From Agromyces archimandritae (lineage in GTDB: Bacteria; Actinomycetota; Actinomycetes; Actinomycetales; Microbacteriaceae): DNA of 64,000 bases. Shown one piece after another: positions 38,043-45,252 of the stretch (positions are counted from its first letter, which is position 1; the number at the start of each line of letters is the position of its first letter). The stretch spans positions 2,356,001 to 2,420,000 of the forward strand of contig NZ_CP071696.1 of the NCBI RefSeq assembly GCF_018024495.1, read 5' to 3'. A program made the translations under genes and the position numbers. The notes beneath the pieces are model-generated. The model saw nothing but the letters and a program-made list of their open reading frames with translations. It ran no database searches and was not told where the DNA came from.

Positions 38043-39670
38043 CCCGCTACGACGTCGTCGTCGTGGGAGCGGGCGCCTCGGGGGCGCCGCTCGCGGCGCG
38101 CCTGTCGGAGGACCCGGATCGCAGCGTGCTGCTGCTGGAGGCGGGTGCGGATGCCGCCGCGCGCCGCGACTACCCGCGGGAGCTGCTCGACGCCTCGGTC
38201 ATGAGCGCGGCGATGCCCGGCCACCCGGCGAACTGGGGCTTCACCGCCGAGCTCGCGCCGGGGCTGCCGTACACGGTCGCGCGCGGCCGGGTGCTCGGCG
38301 GGTCCACGGCGCTGAACGGCGGCTACTTCATCCGCGCCCGCGACACCGACCTCGCCCGCTGGGCGGCCGCCGGCAACCCCGCGTGGGCGCCCGAACGCGT
38401 GCTGCCGGTCTTCCGCGCCCTGGAGCGCGACCTGGATTACGGCGAGACGGGCATCCACGGCGGCAGCGGGCCGATGCCCGTGCGGCGCGAGCTGGCCCGC
38501 CCGGCCCGCCTCACGACCCTCTTCGACGCCGCCGCCCGCGAGCTCGGCTTCGCCGACGACCCCGACAAGAACGACCCGTCGACCCTGGAGGGCATCGGCC
38601 CGCTGCCGGTGAACATCGTCGACGGCGTGCGTATCAACACGGGTCTCGGCTATGTGGATGCCGTGCGGGCGACCCGCCCGAACCTCACCGTGCAGGGCGG
38701 CACGCTCGTGCACCGGGTGCGGATCGCCGGCGGCCGCGCGATCGGCGTCGTCGCCGAGACCGACGGGCGCCTCGAGGAGATCGACGCGGGCGAGGTGGTG
38801 CTCGCAGGCGGCGCGATCAAGTCGGCGCACCTGCTGATGCTCTCGGGGGTGGGGCCGGCCGGGCAGCTGGGCGGGGTCGGCGTGCCCGTCGTCATGGACG
38901 CGCCCGTGGGGGCCGCCTTCAGCGACCATCCCGACATCACCCTGAACTTCCGGCCGGCCGGGCGCCTCGACGCGGCCCGGCCGGCGCAGCTCTTCGAGAG
39001 CGTGCTGCACCTGACCGCTTCGGGCTCGCCGACGCCCGGCGACCTCGAGATCATGCCGATGCTCAGGCCCCTCGGCCGGGCGATGGCCGCAGGCGGCGGC
39101 ATCGCCGGGGCGCTCTCCCGCCCGTTGGAGACCCTGAAGGGCTTGCGGGGCGTGTCGAAGAAGCGGCTCGCGCAGCAGGCCATCCACGCCGACGATCTCA
39201 GCCTCATCGTCGCCGTGCAGCAAGCGGTCGGGCGCGGGGTCCTGGAGCTCGTCTCCTCCGACCCGCACGCGATGCCGGCGATCGCCTACCGCTATCTCGA
39301 AGAGGAACGCGACCGCACCCGCATGCGCGAGGCCCTGCGCACGGGCGCGCGGCTCCTGGCCGCCGACGCATTCGCGGAGCACGTCGCCCGCCTCACCGAA
39401 CTCGACGAGGCGACCCTCGGCGACGACGCGGCGCTGGATGCCTGGGCGCGCGGGCACCTGGGCACCGCGATCCACATGTGCGGCACCGCGCCCATGGGGC
39501 CGTCCGGCGACCCTGCGGCCGTCGTCGACCAGTTCGGGCGGGTGCACGGGGTGACCGGCCTCCGCGTGGCCGACACCTCGATCCTGCCCGATACGCCGAG
39601 CCGCGGCCCGGCCGCCACGGCCGTCATGATCGGCGAGTTCATCGCCGCCGCGATGCGGCGCGGGGACTGA
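38039..39670 (+). CDS. GMC-family FAD oxidoreductase
   Basis: A 543-residue GMC oxidoreductase: dinucleotide motif VVVGAGASGAPLAARLSEDP, the GMC signature 1 region ARGRVLGGSTALNGGYFIRARD, and signature 2 LAGGAIKSAHLLMLSGVGPAG in part. The C-terminal active site has HMCGTAPMG and VADTSILPDTPSRGPAATA. The last motif resembles MftG of the mycofactocin system as I remember it, but no mycofactocin genes are nearby, so an alcohol dehydrogenase of unknown substrate is the safe call. ATGA overlap with the NmrA-like gene. Confidence 0.85.
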   Translation: MTRYDVVVVGAGASGAPLAARLSEDPDRSVLLLEAGADAAARRDYPRELLDASVMSAAMPGHPANWGFTAELAPGLPYTVARGRVLGGSTALNGGYFIRARDTDLARWAAAGNPAWAPERVLPVFRALERDLDYGETGIHGGSGPMPVRRELARPARLTTLFDAAARELGFADDPDKNDPSTLEGIGPLPVNIVDGVRINTGLGYVDAVRATRPNLTVQGGTLVHRVRIAGGRAIGVVAETDGRLEEIDAGEVVLAGGAIKSAHLLMLSGVGPAGQLGGVGVPVVMDAPVGAAFSDHPDITLNFRPAGRLDAARPAQLFESVLHLTASGSPTPGDLEIMPMLRPLGRAMAAGGGIAGALSRPLETLKGLRGVSKKRLAQQAIHADDLSLIVAVQQAVGRGVLELVSSDPHAMPAIAYRYLEEERDRTRMREALRTGARLLAADAFAEHVARLTELDEATLGDDAALDAWARGHLGTAIHMCGTAPMGPSGDPAAVVDQFGRVHGVTGLRVADTSILPDTPSRGPAATAVMIGEFIAAAMRRGD

Positions 39671-39683
39671 CCGGGCGCGCGCC

Positions 39684-39775
39684 GGCATCCGCTCGGGGCA
39701 CGATGCGGGCGCGCTCGGGCATCCACTCGGGGCACGATGCGGGCGCGCTCGGGCATCCACTCGGGGCACGATCTG
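39684..39775. repeat. 34-bp tandem repeat
   Basis: Units beginning GGCATCC[G/A]CTCGGGGCACGA start at 39684, 39718 and 39752, exactly 34 bp apart; the third is incomplete. The array lies just after the GMC oxidoreductase stop and before the next promoter. The first unit differs at one base. Confidence 0.85.
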
Positions 39776-39809
39776 GTGGCGGGCATCGCCGGTCCTCTAT
39801 GCTTCCGCC

Positions 39810-40181
39810 ATGCCGATCGTGCTGGGGCTTCTGCCGCTCGTCCTCATGCTCGCCGCGCTCATCGACCTCATCATGCGGGGCGATGAGCAGGTGCGGCACA
39901 TGCCGAAGTTCGTGTGGATCCTGCTCGTCGTGCTGCTGCCGCTGATCGGTTCGATCCTGTGGTTCGCGATCGGCCGTGAATACGGCGGCTCCGACGGCGG
40001 TGCGCGGATGCCGTGGGGCCGCGACCGGGCATCCGCACCCGCGCCCATGCGCGCCCCGGCGCCCGCCCGCACCACCGAGGAGCAGCTCGCCGACCTCGAC
40101 CGCGAGATCGAGGAGGAGCGGTTGCGTCGCGCGATCGCCGAACGCCGCCGGGAGCTCGAAGGCCAGCCCGGCGACGGCTGA
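39810..40181 (+). CDS. Small membrane protein with PLDc_N-like domain
   Basis: A 123-residue protein with two hydrophobic segments (about 2-22 and 34-54) and the motif PKFVWILLVVLLPLIGSILWF followed by GREYGG, as in the N-terminal membrane domain found before phospholipase D-type cardiolipin synthases and, alone, in short actinobacterial proteins. The C-terminal half is a charged, helical, probably coiled region (EEQLADLDREIEEERLRRAI). TATGCT lies exactly 6 bases before the ATG and there is no Shine-Dalgarno, a clear leaderless case. Confidence 0.8.
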   Translation: MPIVLGLLPLVLMLAALIDLIMRGDEQVRHMPKFVWILLVVLLPLIGSILWFAIGREYGGSDGGARMPWGRDRASAPAPMRAPAPARTTEEQLADLDREIEEERLRRAIAERRRELEGQPGDG

Positions 40182-40204
40182 GCTCGGTCCGGCGGCGCGG
40201 TCCG

Positions 40205-40501
40205 CTATCCGGCGGCCGCCGGATTGCTCGCCGCGCCGTCGAGCCAGAGCGTGTCGGAGGCGTCGCCGTGCGGCCCGGCCTTGCCGACGTGCTTCGCGCC
40301 GATCTTCGGGCCCTTCGTGATGACGTGCGCGAGGGCGGCGGCGTGGCCGTGGCCGAGCCCGTGAGCCTCCTTCAGCCAGGCGATGACGGGGCCGGCCTTC
40401 GCGCCCTCCGCGAATCCCTGTTCGCGGGCGAGCGCGATGAACTGCCGGGGGGTGAGACCGGTCTGGGCCTCGGCATTGTCGAGATACGCCTGGAACGACA
40501 T
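40205..40501 (-). CDS. DUF4287-domain protein
   Basis: A 98-residue helical protein: MSFQAYLDNAEAQTGLTPRQ, then EAHGLGHGHAAALAHVI, the DUF4287 pattern as I know it. Function is unknown; some members are fused to DUF5655, a transport-associated domain. It lies 2 bp after the cupin gene and is probably co-transcribed with it. Confidence 0.78.
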   Translation of the reverse strand: MSFQAYLDNAEAQTGLTPRQFIALAREQGFAEGAKAGPVIAWLKEAHGLGHGHAAALAHVITKGPKIGAKHVGKAGPHGDASDTLWLDGAASNPAAAG

Positions 40502-40503
40502 GA

Positions 40504-40902
40504 CTACTCCTGTGCGTCTGCGAAGGTCTGGATGATGACGGGGGAGGCGTGGATGCAGAGCATCCGCAGCCGGCCGGGGCCCGCGTTCACGAAGCGGTGC
40601 CAGATGCCGGCCGGAGCCGTGACGGTGTCGCCGACGGCGGCGGTGAGCTCGTGCTCGCCGATCGTGATGCGCGGGGTGCCGCCGAGCACCACCCACGTTT
40701 CGGCGTACGGGTGCCAGTGCAGCGTCGGGCCGAAACCGATCTCCTCGTAGTCGACGAAGAAGTACGAGGCCCCGGCGCCGTGGTCGCGGCCGACGAAGCG
40801 GCGGGTGCCGCGGTCGCCGACGGCGAGCGCCTCGGCCGGGATGACCTCGGGCGGTGGCGTCTCGAAGCTCGGTTCGATGAGGATCTGCGTCGTGTAGTCC
40901 AT
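40504..40902 (-). CDS. Cupin-domain protein
   Basis: A 132-residue single cupin. Motif 1 is LHWHPYAETWVVLGGTPRI, with the metal ligands H-x-H-x(4)-E and a following Gly; motif 2 is DTVTAPAGIWHRFVNAG with the last His. It may bind a metal and act as a small sensor, isomerase or dioxygenase; no substrate can be given. A weak ACGAG precedes the ATG at 40902. It is divergent from the DUF5937/ArsR-type regulator, a possible controller. Confidence 0.82.
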   Translation of the reverse strand: MDYTTQILIEPSFETPPPEVIPAEALAVGDRGTRRFVGRDHGAGASYFFVDYEEIGFGPTLHWHPYAETWVVLGGTPRITIGEHELTAAVGDTVTAPAGIWHRFVNAGPGRLRMLCIHASPVIIQTFADAQE

Positions 40903-41022
40903 GACTCGTCTTTCGCCGGTGGATGCCGCCCCGCCGGCATCCGGTGGATGCCGCGTGCCCGGCATGCGCTGCCGGTCCCCTCAGGCTCGCGCCCCGGCAT
41001 CCACCCCCGATACCTTTTCGAT

Positions 41023-42009
41023 GTGGATCGAAACGTGGTGGAGTTCCGGCTCGCGCCGGACGATGTGTCGGCGATCCGGTTCGGGCTCTCGCCCGGGCAC
41101 GAGCTCGCCCATGCGGTGCGGGTGCTGCAGCGCCCCGCCGAGCATCCGATGCAGTGGGGGTGGCTGCGCGCCGTGCGCGGCCGGGTGCCGCAAGGCGCGT
41201 TCGACACCCTCGCGGTGCTGATCGGCCCGAGCGGGTACTTCCCCGACTTCCTCACCGCCGAACCGGAGTGGGATCTGGATGCCGCTGGCGAACTGGAGCG
41301 CTTGCGTGCGGCATCCATCGACGGGATGCGGGTCGACCTCGGCAAGATGCTCGTGCGCACGACCGGCGCCCGGCACGATGCGGTGCGGGGGATGCTCGCC
41401 GACCCGGTCGTCTGGCGGGCGCGCATCGCCGACGCGTGGGAGGCGGTCTGGGCGGCGCTGCTCACCCCCGTCTGGACGCAGCTCGAACGCATCCTCCGCG
41501 CCGACGTCGCCGTGCGTTCGCGGCGCATCGCCCTCGGCGGCATCGCCGCGATGGCCGCCGAACTGCACCCGCGGGTGTCGTGGTCGGCCGACGCCGTCCG
41601 CGTCGAACTCGCCGCCCACCGGGAGATCGTCGACTGCCGCGGCAGCGGGCTGCGGCTCGTGCCGTCGGTGTTCTCCGGCGGATGCTCGGTGCTCACCGAA
41701 GCGCCCGTGCAGCCGACCCTGTTCTACCCGGCCGAGGGGGTGACCGAGTCGTGGGCGCGCCGGACGGCATCCGCCGCCGCCGCGCTCGCCGCCCTGCTCG
41801 GCCCGGCTCGCGCCGGCATCCTGCTGGCCTCGGGGGAGCCGCGGACGACGAGCCGGGTCGCAGCGGATGCCGGCCTCGCGGCCTCGACCGCCTCGCACCA
41901 CCTGAGCGTGCTCCGCGACGCCGGCCTCATCGCGAGCCGCCGCGACGGCCCGCGCGTGCTGCACCTGCGCACACCCCTCGGCGAGGCCGTCATCGGCGCG
42001 CGGCTGTGA
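41023..42009 (+). CDS. DUF5937 + ArsR-type winged-helix regulator
   Basis: A 328-residue protein. The first ~240 residues match my recollection of DUF5937 (EFRLAPDDVSAIRFGLSPGHELAHAVRVL). The C-terminal ~70 residues are an ArsR-like winged helix (LGPARAGILLASGEPRTTSRVAADAGLAASTASHHLSVLRDAGLI). No metal-binding cysteines are present, so metal sensing is unlikely. The GTG at 41023 has TACCTT exactly 6 bases upstream (leaderless pattern); GTGs at 41035 and 41038 are alternatives. Confidence 0.82.
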   Translation: MDRNVVEFRLAPDDVSAIRFGLSPGHELAHAVRVLQRPAEHPMQWGWLRAVRGRVPQGAFDTLAVLIGPSGYFPDFLTAEPEWDLDAAGELERLRAASIDGMRVDLGKMLVRTTGARHDAVRGMLADPVVWRARIADAWEAVWAALLTPVWTQLERILRADVAVRSRRIALGGIAAMAAELHPRVSWSADAVRVELAAHREIVDCRGSGLRLVPSVFSGGCSVLTEAPVQPTLFYPAEGVTESWARRTASAAAALAALLGPARAGILLASGEPRTTSRVAADAGLAASTASHHLSVLRDAGLIASRRDGPRVLHLRTPLGEAVIGARL

Positions 42010-42033
42010 CCGGCGCCACGCGACGCGTGCCCG

Positions 42034-42279
42034 CTATTCGAGGTTGTCGACGGGCGTCGTCGGGTCGAGGGCGTCGCCCTCGCTCGCACTGGTGACCTGC
42101 GTGCCGTCGGCGGCGTCCGGGCTCGGGCCGGGGCGGGTCTCGGCGGCCTCGTTCTCGGCCTCGCGCCGCTCGGCCTCGCGGCGCGCCTCGAAGGCCTCCT
42201 CGGCCCCGGCGTCGGGCGGGGTCGCCGCAGCCCGGTCGGCGGCGTAGGGCTCTTCGAGCGGGTCGACGAAATCGGTCAT
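42034..42279 (-). CDS. Small acidic disordered protein
   Basis: An 81-residue protein almost wholly made of Ala, Glu, Asp, Arg, Pro and Thr (FEARREAERREAENEAAETR), predicted disordered with one charged helix. GGGGAG precedes the ATG. I do not recognise a family. It converges on the DUF5937 regulator with a 24-bp gap and is divergent from the SDR gene at 42447. Confidence 0.6.
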   Translation of the reverse strand: MTDFVDPLEEPYAADRAAATPPDAGAEEAFEARREAERREAENEAAETRPGPSPDAADGTQVTSASEGDALDPTTPVDNLE

Positions 42280-42400
42280 GGTCTGCTCCCCTCTGCAGGC
42301 TTCCACGCTAACCCGGTCGCCGCGGCGCCGCCCGATTCGGTGGACGGATGCCGTCGGTCGCGCCCGGGCATCCATCCCGGTCACCGAGAGCCACGGCGCG

Positions 42401-42406
42401 TAGAAT
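42401..42406 (+). promoter_or_regulatory. -10 element for the SDR gene
   Basis: TAGAAT lies 40 bp before the ATG at 42447. No convincing -35 element is seen 16-18 bp upstream. The leader contains AGAAGGAG (42433-42440), so this gene, unlike many neighbours, has a conventional 5' leader. Confidence 0.4.
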
Positions 42407-42446
42407 CGAGTCGACACCCGGGTCATCCCGAGAGAAGGAGACAGGC

Positions 42447-43460
42447 ATGGCCGAGCACAAGGCGCTCACCGCGAACAGCACGATCGGGGAATGGCTCGAT
42501 CACCCGGACGGCGGCCCGCTCGTGCGCGGCCTCCTCGCCCAGAGCGGCGCCTCGGAAGAGACGCTCGAGCCGATCAAGGGGCTGCCGCTGCAGCAGCTCG
42601 TCGCCCTCAGCCAGGGGCAGATGCCGCAGTCGGTCGTCGACGATCTGGTGCTGAAGGTCAACGGCGGCGTCATGCCCGAGGAGACCGAGTCGGGCGCTTG
42701 GACCGAACAGGTCACCGCGGGCCGCTTCTCGGGCCGCACGATCATCGTCACGGGCGCCGCCTCCGGCATCGGCCGCGCCACGGCATCCCGGATCGCCCGG
42801 GAAGGCGGCACGGTCGTCGCCGTCGACATCTCGGCCGACAAGCTGCAGGAGTTCGCCGGCACCTTCCCCGAGGGGCAGGTCGTGCCCGTCGCCGCCGACG
42901 TCACGAAGCAGGACGACCTCGACCGCGTCATCGCCGCGGCCGGCGACCGCATCGACGGCCTCGCGAACGTCGCCGGCGTCAACGACGACTTCTCTCCGCT
43001 GCACGAGACGAGCGACCAGATCTGGGACCGCGTCATCGGCATCAACCTCACCGGCGTCTTCAAGCTCACCCGCGCGGTGCTGCCGAAGATGCTCGAAGCC
43101 GGCCGCGGCTCGGTCGTGAACGTCGCCTCCGAAGCCGGCATCCGCGGCAACGCCTCCGGCAACGCCTACACGGTCTCCAAGCACGGCGTCGTCGGCCTGA
43201 CCCGCAGCGCCGCCTTCATGTACGGCCCCAAGGGCATCCGCGTGAACGCCGTCGCCCCCGGCGGCGTCGCCACCGGCATCCCGTTCCCGCCGAACGTCTC
43301 CGAGGCCGGCAGTGCCCGCCTGGCACCGTTCCAGCAGATGATCCCGGGCCTGGCGACCGCCGAGCAGCTGGCCGCCTCGATCACCTTCCTGCTGAGCGAG
43401 GACGGCACGAACATCAACGGCGTCGTGCTGCCCTCCGACGGCGGCTGGTCGGTGCAGTAA
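42447..43460 (+). CDS. SDR oxidoreductase with extra N-terminal helical domain
   Basis: A 337-residue protein. The SDR core begins near residue 93: TGAASGIG at 102-109, Ser228, and Tyr241/Lys245 in YTVSK, with NAYTVSKHGVVGLTR and GTNINGVVLPSDGG at the C-terminus. Before it lies an ~85-residue helical domain (STIGEWLDHPDGGPLVRGLL ... LPLQQLVALSQGQMPQSVV) that I associate with small all-helical domains next to some hydrolases and SDRs; its role is unknown. The long frame begins at 42348, but ATG 42447 has AGAAGGAG upstream. A perfect 36-bp palindrome follows the stop. Confidence 0.88.
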   Translation: MAEHKALTANSTIGEWLDHPDGGPLVRGLLAQSGASEETLEPIKGLPLQQLVALSQGQMPQSVVDDLVLKVNGGVMPEETESGAWTEQVTAGRFSGRTIIVTGAASGIGRATASRIAREGGTVVAVDISADKLQEFAGTFPEGQVVPVAADVTKQDDLDRVIAAAGDRIDGLANVAGVNDDFSPLHETSDQIWDRVIGINLTGVFKLTRAVLPKMLEAGRGSVVNVASEAGIRGNASGNAYTVSKHGVVGLTRSAAFMYGPKGIRVNAVAPGGVATGIPFPPNVSEAGSARLAPFQQMIPGLATAEQLAASITFLLSEDGTNINGVVLPSDGGWSVQ

Positions 43461-43476
43461 CCCCGCACGCGGGTTC

Positions 43477-43512
43477 GCGGGTGGATGCCGGTGCGCACCG
43501 GCATCCACCCGC
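43477..43512. terminator. Perfect 36-bp palindrome after the SDR gene
   Basis: Two 18-bp arms (GCGGGTGGATGCCGGTGC and its exact complement) meet without a loop, 17 bp past the stop. It would form a very stable hairpin and is built around the GGATGCC/GGCATCC word that recurs across the window. No U-run follows, as is usual in high-GC actinobacteria. Confidence 0.65.
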
Positions 43513-43645
43513 GCTGTGTTTCCGGGGCGCGCGGCGCCGCGCGCTCCGCCCTTCGCGCGCCCCGTCGCGTCGTTCGTGCGCGCCGCCGCGCGCCATCCTT
43601 CGCACGCCCCGTCCGGCAGTCGCCCCCTGCGCCCCCACGATGTGC

Positions 43646-43715
43646 TTCCGGGGGTCATATCCTGCCACCTGCATCACGGTTTCGGCGTGGATGTGGCAGG
43701 AAACGACCCCCGGAA
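43646..43715. repeat. 70-nt inverted repeat, family TTCCGGGGGTC, copy 1
   Basis: TTCCGGGGGTC (43646-43656) and CCTGCCAC pair with GTGGCAGG and GACCCCCGGAA (ending 43715). Inner arms are separated by a short G/C loop. A diverged second copy of exactly the same length is at 43912-43981, 266 bp away in the same orientation. Confidence 0.85.
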
Positions 43716-43728
43716 CGGAATCGACGTC

Positions 43729-43890
43729 CAGGAGTACCGATCTCCCGCCGGAGTACCGGGAAGTGCGTACTCCGGCGGGAGATCGGCACTCCTGCGGGAG
43801 GGCCGGGCGTGAGATCGGCACTCCTGCGGGAGGGTCGCGCGGGAGATCGGCACTCCTGCGGGAGGGCCGGGCGTGAGATCGGCGCCGCCC
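43729..43890. repeat. Hairpin plus 32-bp tandem array, AGGAGTGCCGATCTCCCG family
   Basis: Arms 43729-43756 and 43767-43794 pair at 27 of 28 positions. The right arm then continues as a tandem array in which GAGATCGGCACTCCTGCGGG starts at 43779, 43811 and 43843, with a truncated unit at 43875 (period 32 bp). The same words form the 31-bp array at 18416 (opposite orientation) and the hairpin at 52943. Confidence 0.88.
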
Positions 43891-43911
43891 CCCTGCGCCC
43901 CCATGATCCGC

Positions 43912-43981
43912 TTCCGGGGGCCATTTCCCGCCATCCGCCTCACGGATTCGGCCTGGAGGTGGCAGGAAACGACCCCCGGAA
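43912..43981. repeat. 70-nt inverted repeat, family TTCCGGGGGTC, copy 2
   Basis: Same outer arms as copy 1 (TTCCGGGGG ... CCCCCGGAA) and the same GTGGCAGGAAACGACCCCCG right side, but the left inner arm is degraded (CATTTCCCGCCAT). The 585-bp gap 43461-44045 is filled by these repeats; I see no gene in it. Confidence 0.82.
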
Positions 43982-44045
43982 AGATCGGGGCCCCGGTGCG
44001 GCACGCCGCCTTCCCAGCGGCGCGCGCCGCGTTTCAGGGCCGCGC

Positions 44046-45077
44046 TCAGCCCACCGCGTAGTCGCCGACGTTCGTCGGCACGAAGCGTTCCCAGCGGCCG
44101 CTGTCGTCGAGGACGTTGCCGAGCCGCTTGGCGATCCGGGGCGTCAGCCAGCGGTCGGTGATCGTCAGCCGCGGGAAGACCTTGGTGAGCTTGCCCTCGA
44201 TGTCGTCGAGTTCGTCGAGATCGCGCAGCCACAGACTCGCCATGAGGTTCGCCGGGCCGGCGACGGAGGCGCACCAGCGCACCTGAGGCAGCAGGCAGAG
44301 CGAGGCGGCGACCTTCTCGAGTTCGGCCTGGGGGACGGCGAGCCAGATCGTCGCCGAGGCGTCCCAGCCGACGAGATTGTGCGCGAAATCGACGCGCCAC
44401 CGCACCCACGGCGCGCCGAGCAGGGTGTCGATGCCGCGTGAGACGGCGGCGAGCGACTTGCCGAATTCGGCGCTGACCGCCGATACCGGCCGGCGGACGT
44501 CGCGGCTGAGCGCCTCGATGAGTTCGAGGTGCGCGCGGGTCGGCACCGCCCGGGCGATCGGATCGGGCAGGGACGCCTCGAGAGCACGGCGCTGCCTGGG
44601 CGCGAGGGCGTTCAGACGCCAGCTCGCGCCGTCCTGGAAGGTCGTGCGGATGTAGTGCGTGCGCGTTGCGAGGATGCCGTCGATGACGTCGCCGAGCCCG
44701 TCGACGTATCGGTCGATCGCGAGCAGACCGGGCGCGAAGATCGTGAGGTAGAGGTCGCGGGCGCCCGAGGTGCAGTGCACGCTCGAGATGTGCGAAAGCT
44801 CGCTCATCGCCCGGATGACGGCTTCCCGGCGCCCGGGGGCGCAGACGATCTCGACGATCGCACCGCGCACCCGCATCTCGAGGGGCACCTGCGAGCCGTG
44901 CGCCGGCACGGCCGCGTACACGCAGGTCGTCCACACCACATGGTCGTCGACGAGGCGGTGCCAGCGGCGCGAGAGCGTCGACGGATCAGAGTTCAGGATG
45001 GGCGCCAGCTGCGCCCACGGGATGCGCGGGGCCAGCTGAAGCGCGTTCATGAGTTCGAAATCCAGGATGTCCGCCAC
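44046..45077 (-). CDS. Double-unit Lrp/AsnC-family regulator
   Basis: A 343-residue protein with two Lrp units in tandem: a helix-turn-helix near the N-terminus (MNALQLAPRIPWAQLAPILNSDPSTLSRRWHRLV), a RAM-like domain, then a second helix-turn-helix (HLELIEALSRDVRRPVSAVSAEFGKSLAAVSRGIDTL) and a second RAM-like domain. GTG at 45077 is chosen because an ATG at 45134 would put the upstream operator candidate inside the gene; ATG 45050 is also possible. It is divergent from a peptide import/hydrolysis operon, its likely target. Confidence 0.78.
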   Translation of the reverse strand: MADILDFELMNALQLAPRIPWAQLAPILNSDPSTLSRRWHRLVDDHVVWTTCVYAAVPAHGSQVPLEMRVRGAIVEIVCAPGRREAVIRAMSELSHISSVHCTSGARDLYLTIFAPGLLAIDRYVDGLGDVIDGILATRTHYIRTTFQDGASWRLNALAPRQRRALEASLPDPIARAVPTRAHLELIEALSRDVRRPVSAVSAEFGKSLAAVSRGIDTLLGAPWVRWRVDFAHNLVGWDASATIWLAVPQAELEKVAASLCLLPQVRWCASVAGPANLMASLWLRDLDELDDIEGKLTKVFPRLTITDRWLTPRIAKRLGNVLDDSGRWERFVPTNVGDYAVG

Positions 45078-45081
45078 GGCA

Positions 45082-45129
45082 AGAATCGTGCAGCACGCCG
45101 GGCTCCGGATCAAGAATCCTGACGATTCT
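45082..45129. promoter_or_regulatory. Candidate operator between Lrp-type gene and peptide operon
   Basis: AGAATC (45113-45118) - CTGAC - GATTCT (45124-45129) is a perfect 6-bp-arm palindrome; another AGAATC half site is at 45082-45087, 31 bp away, about three helical turns. Arrays of half sites on one DNA face are usual for Lrp proteins. Confidence 0.45.
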
Positions 45130-45252
45130 GACATCGCTCTGCAACCAGGCGGAGAGCTGCTCCATCGTAGGTGTCAATCTCATGGCCGAAGGGCGTGCCC
45201 CAGCGCACGCCCGCCACCCCGACAACGCCGGCGCGCCGGCAGGAGGTCCGAA

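Noticed and set aside
38039..39670. Mycofactocin-system MftG
   Set aside because: The C-terminal motif is suggestive but no mycofactocin biosynthesis genes are in the window, so the specific name is not used.
43501..43810. Small proteins in the 43461-44045 gap
   Set aside because: All candidate frames translate hairpins and tandem units; no ribosome-binding site or coding bias is evident.
43779..43890. CRISPR array
   Set aside because: A uniform 32-bp tandem without spacers; it is the continuation of a hairpin arm.
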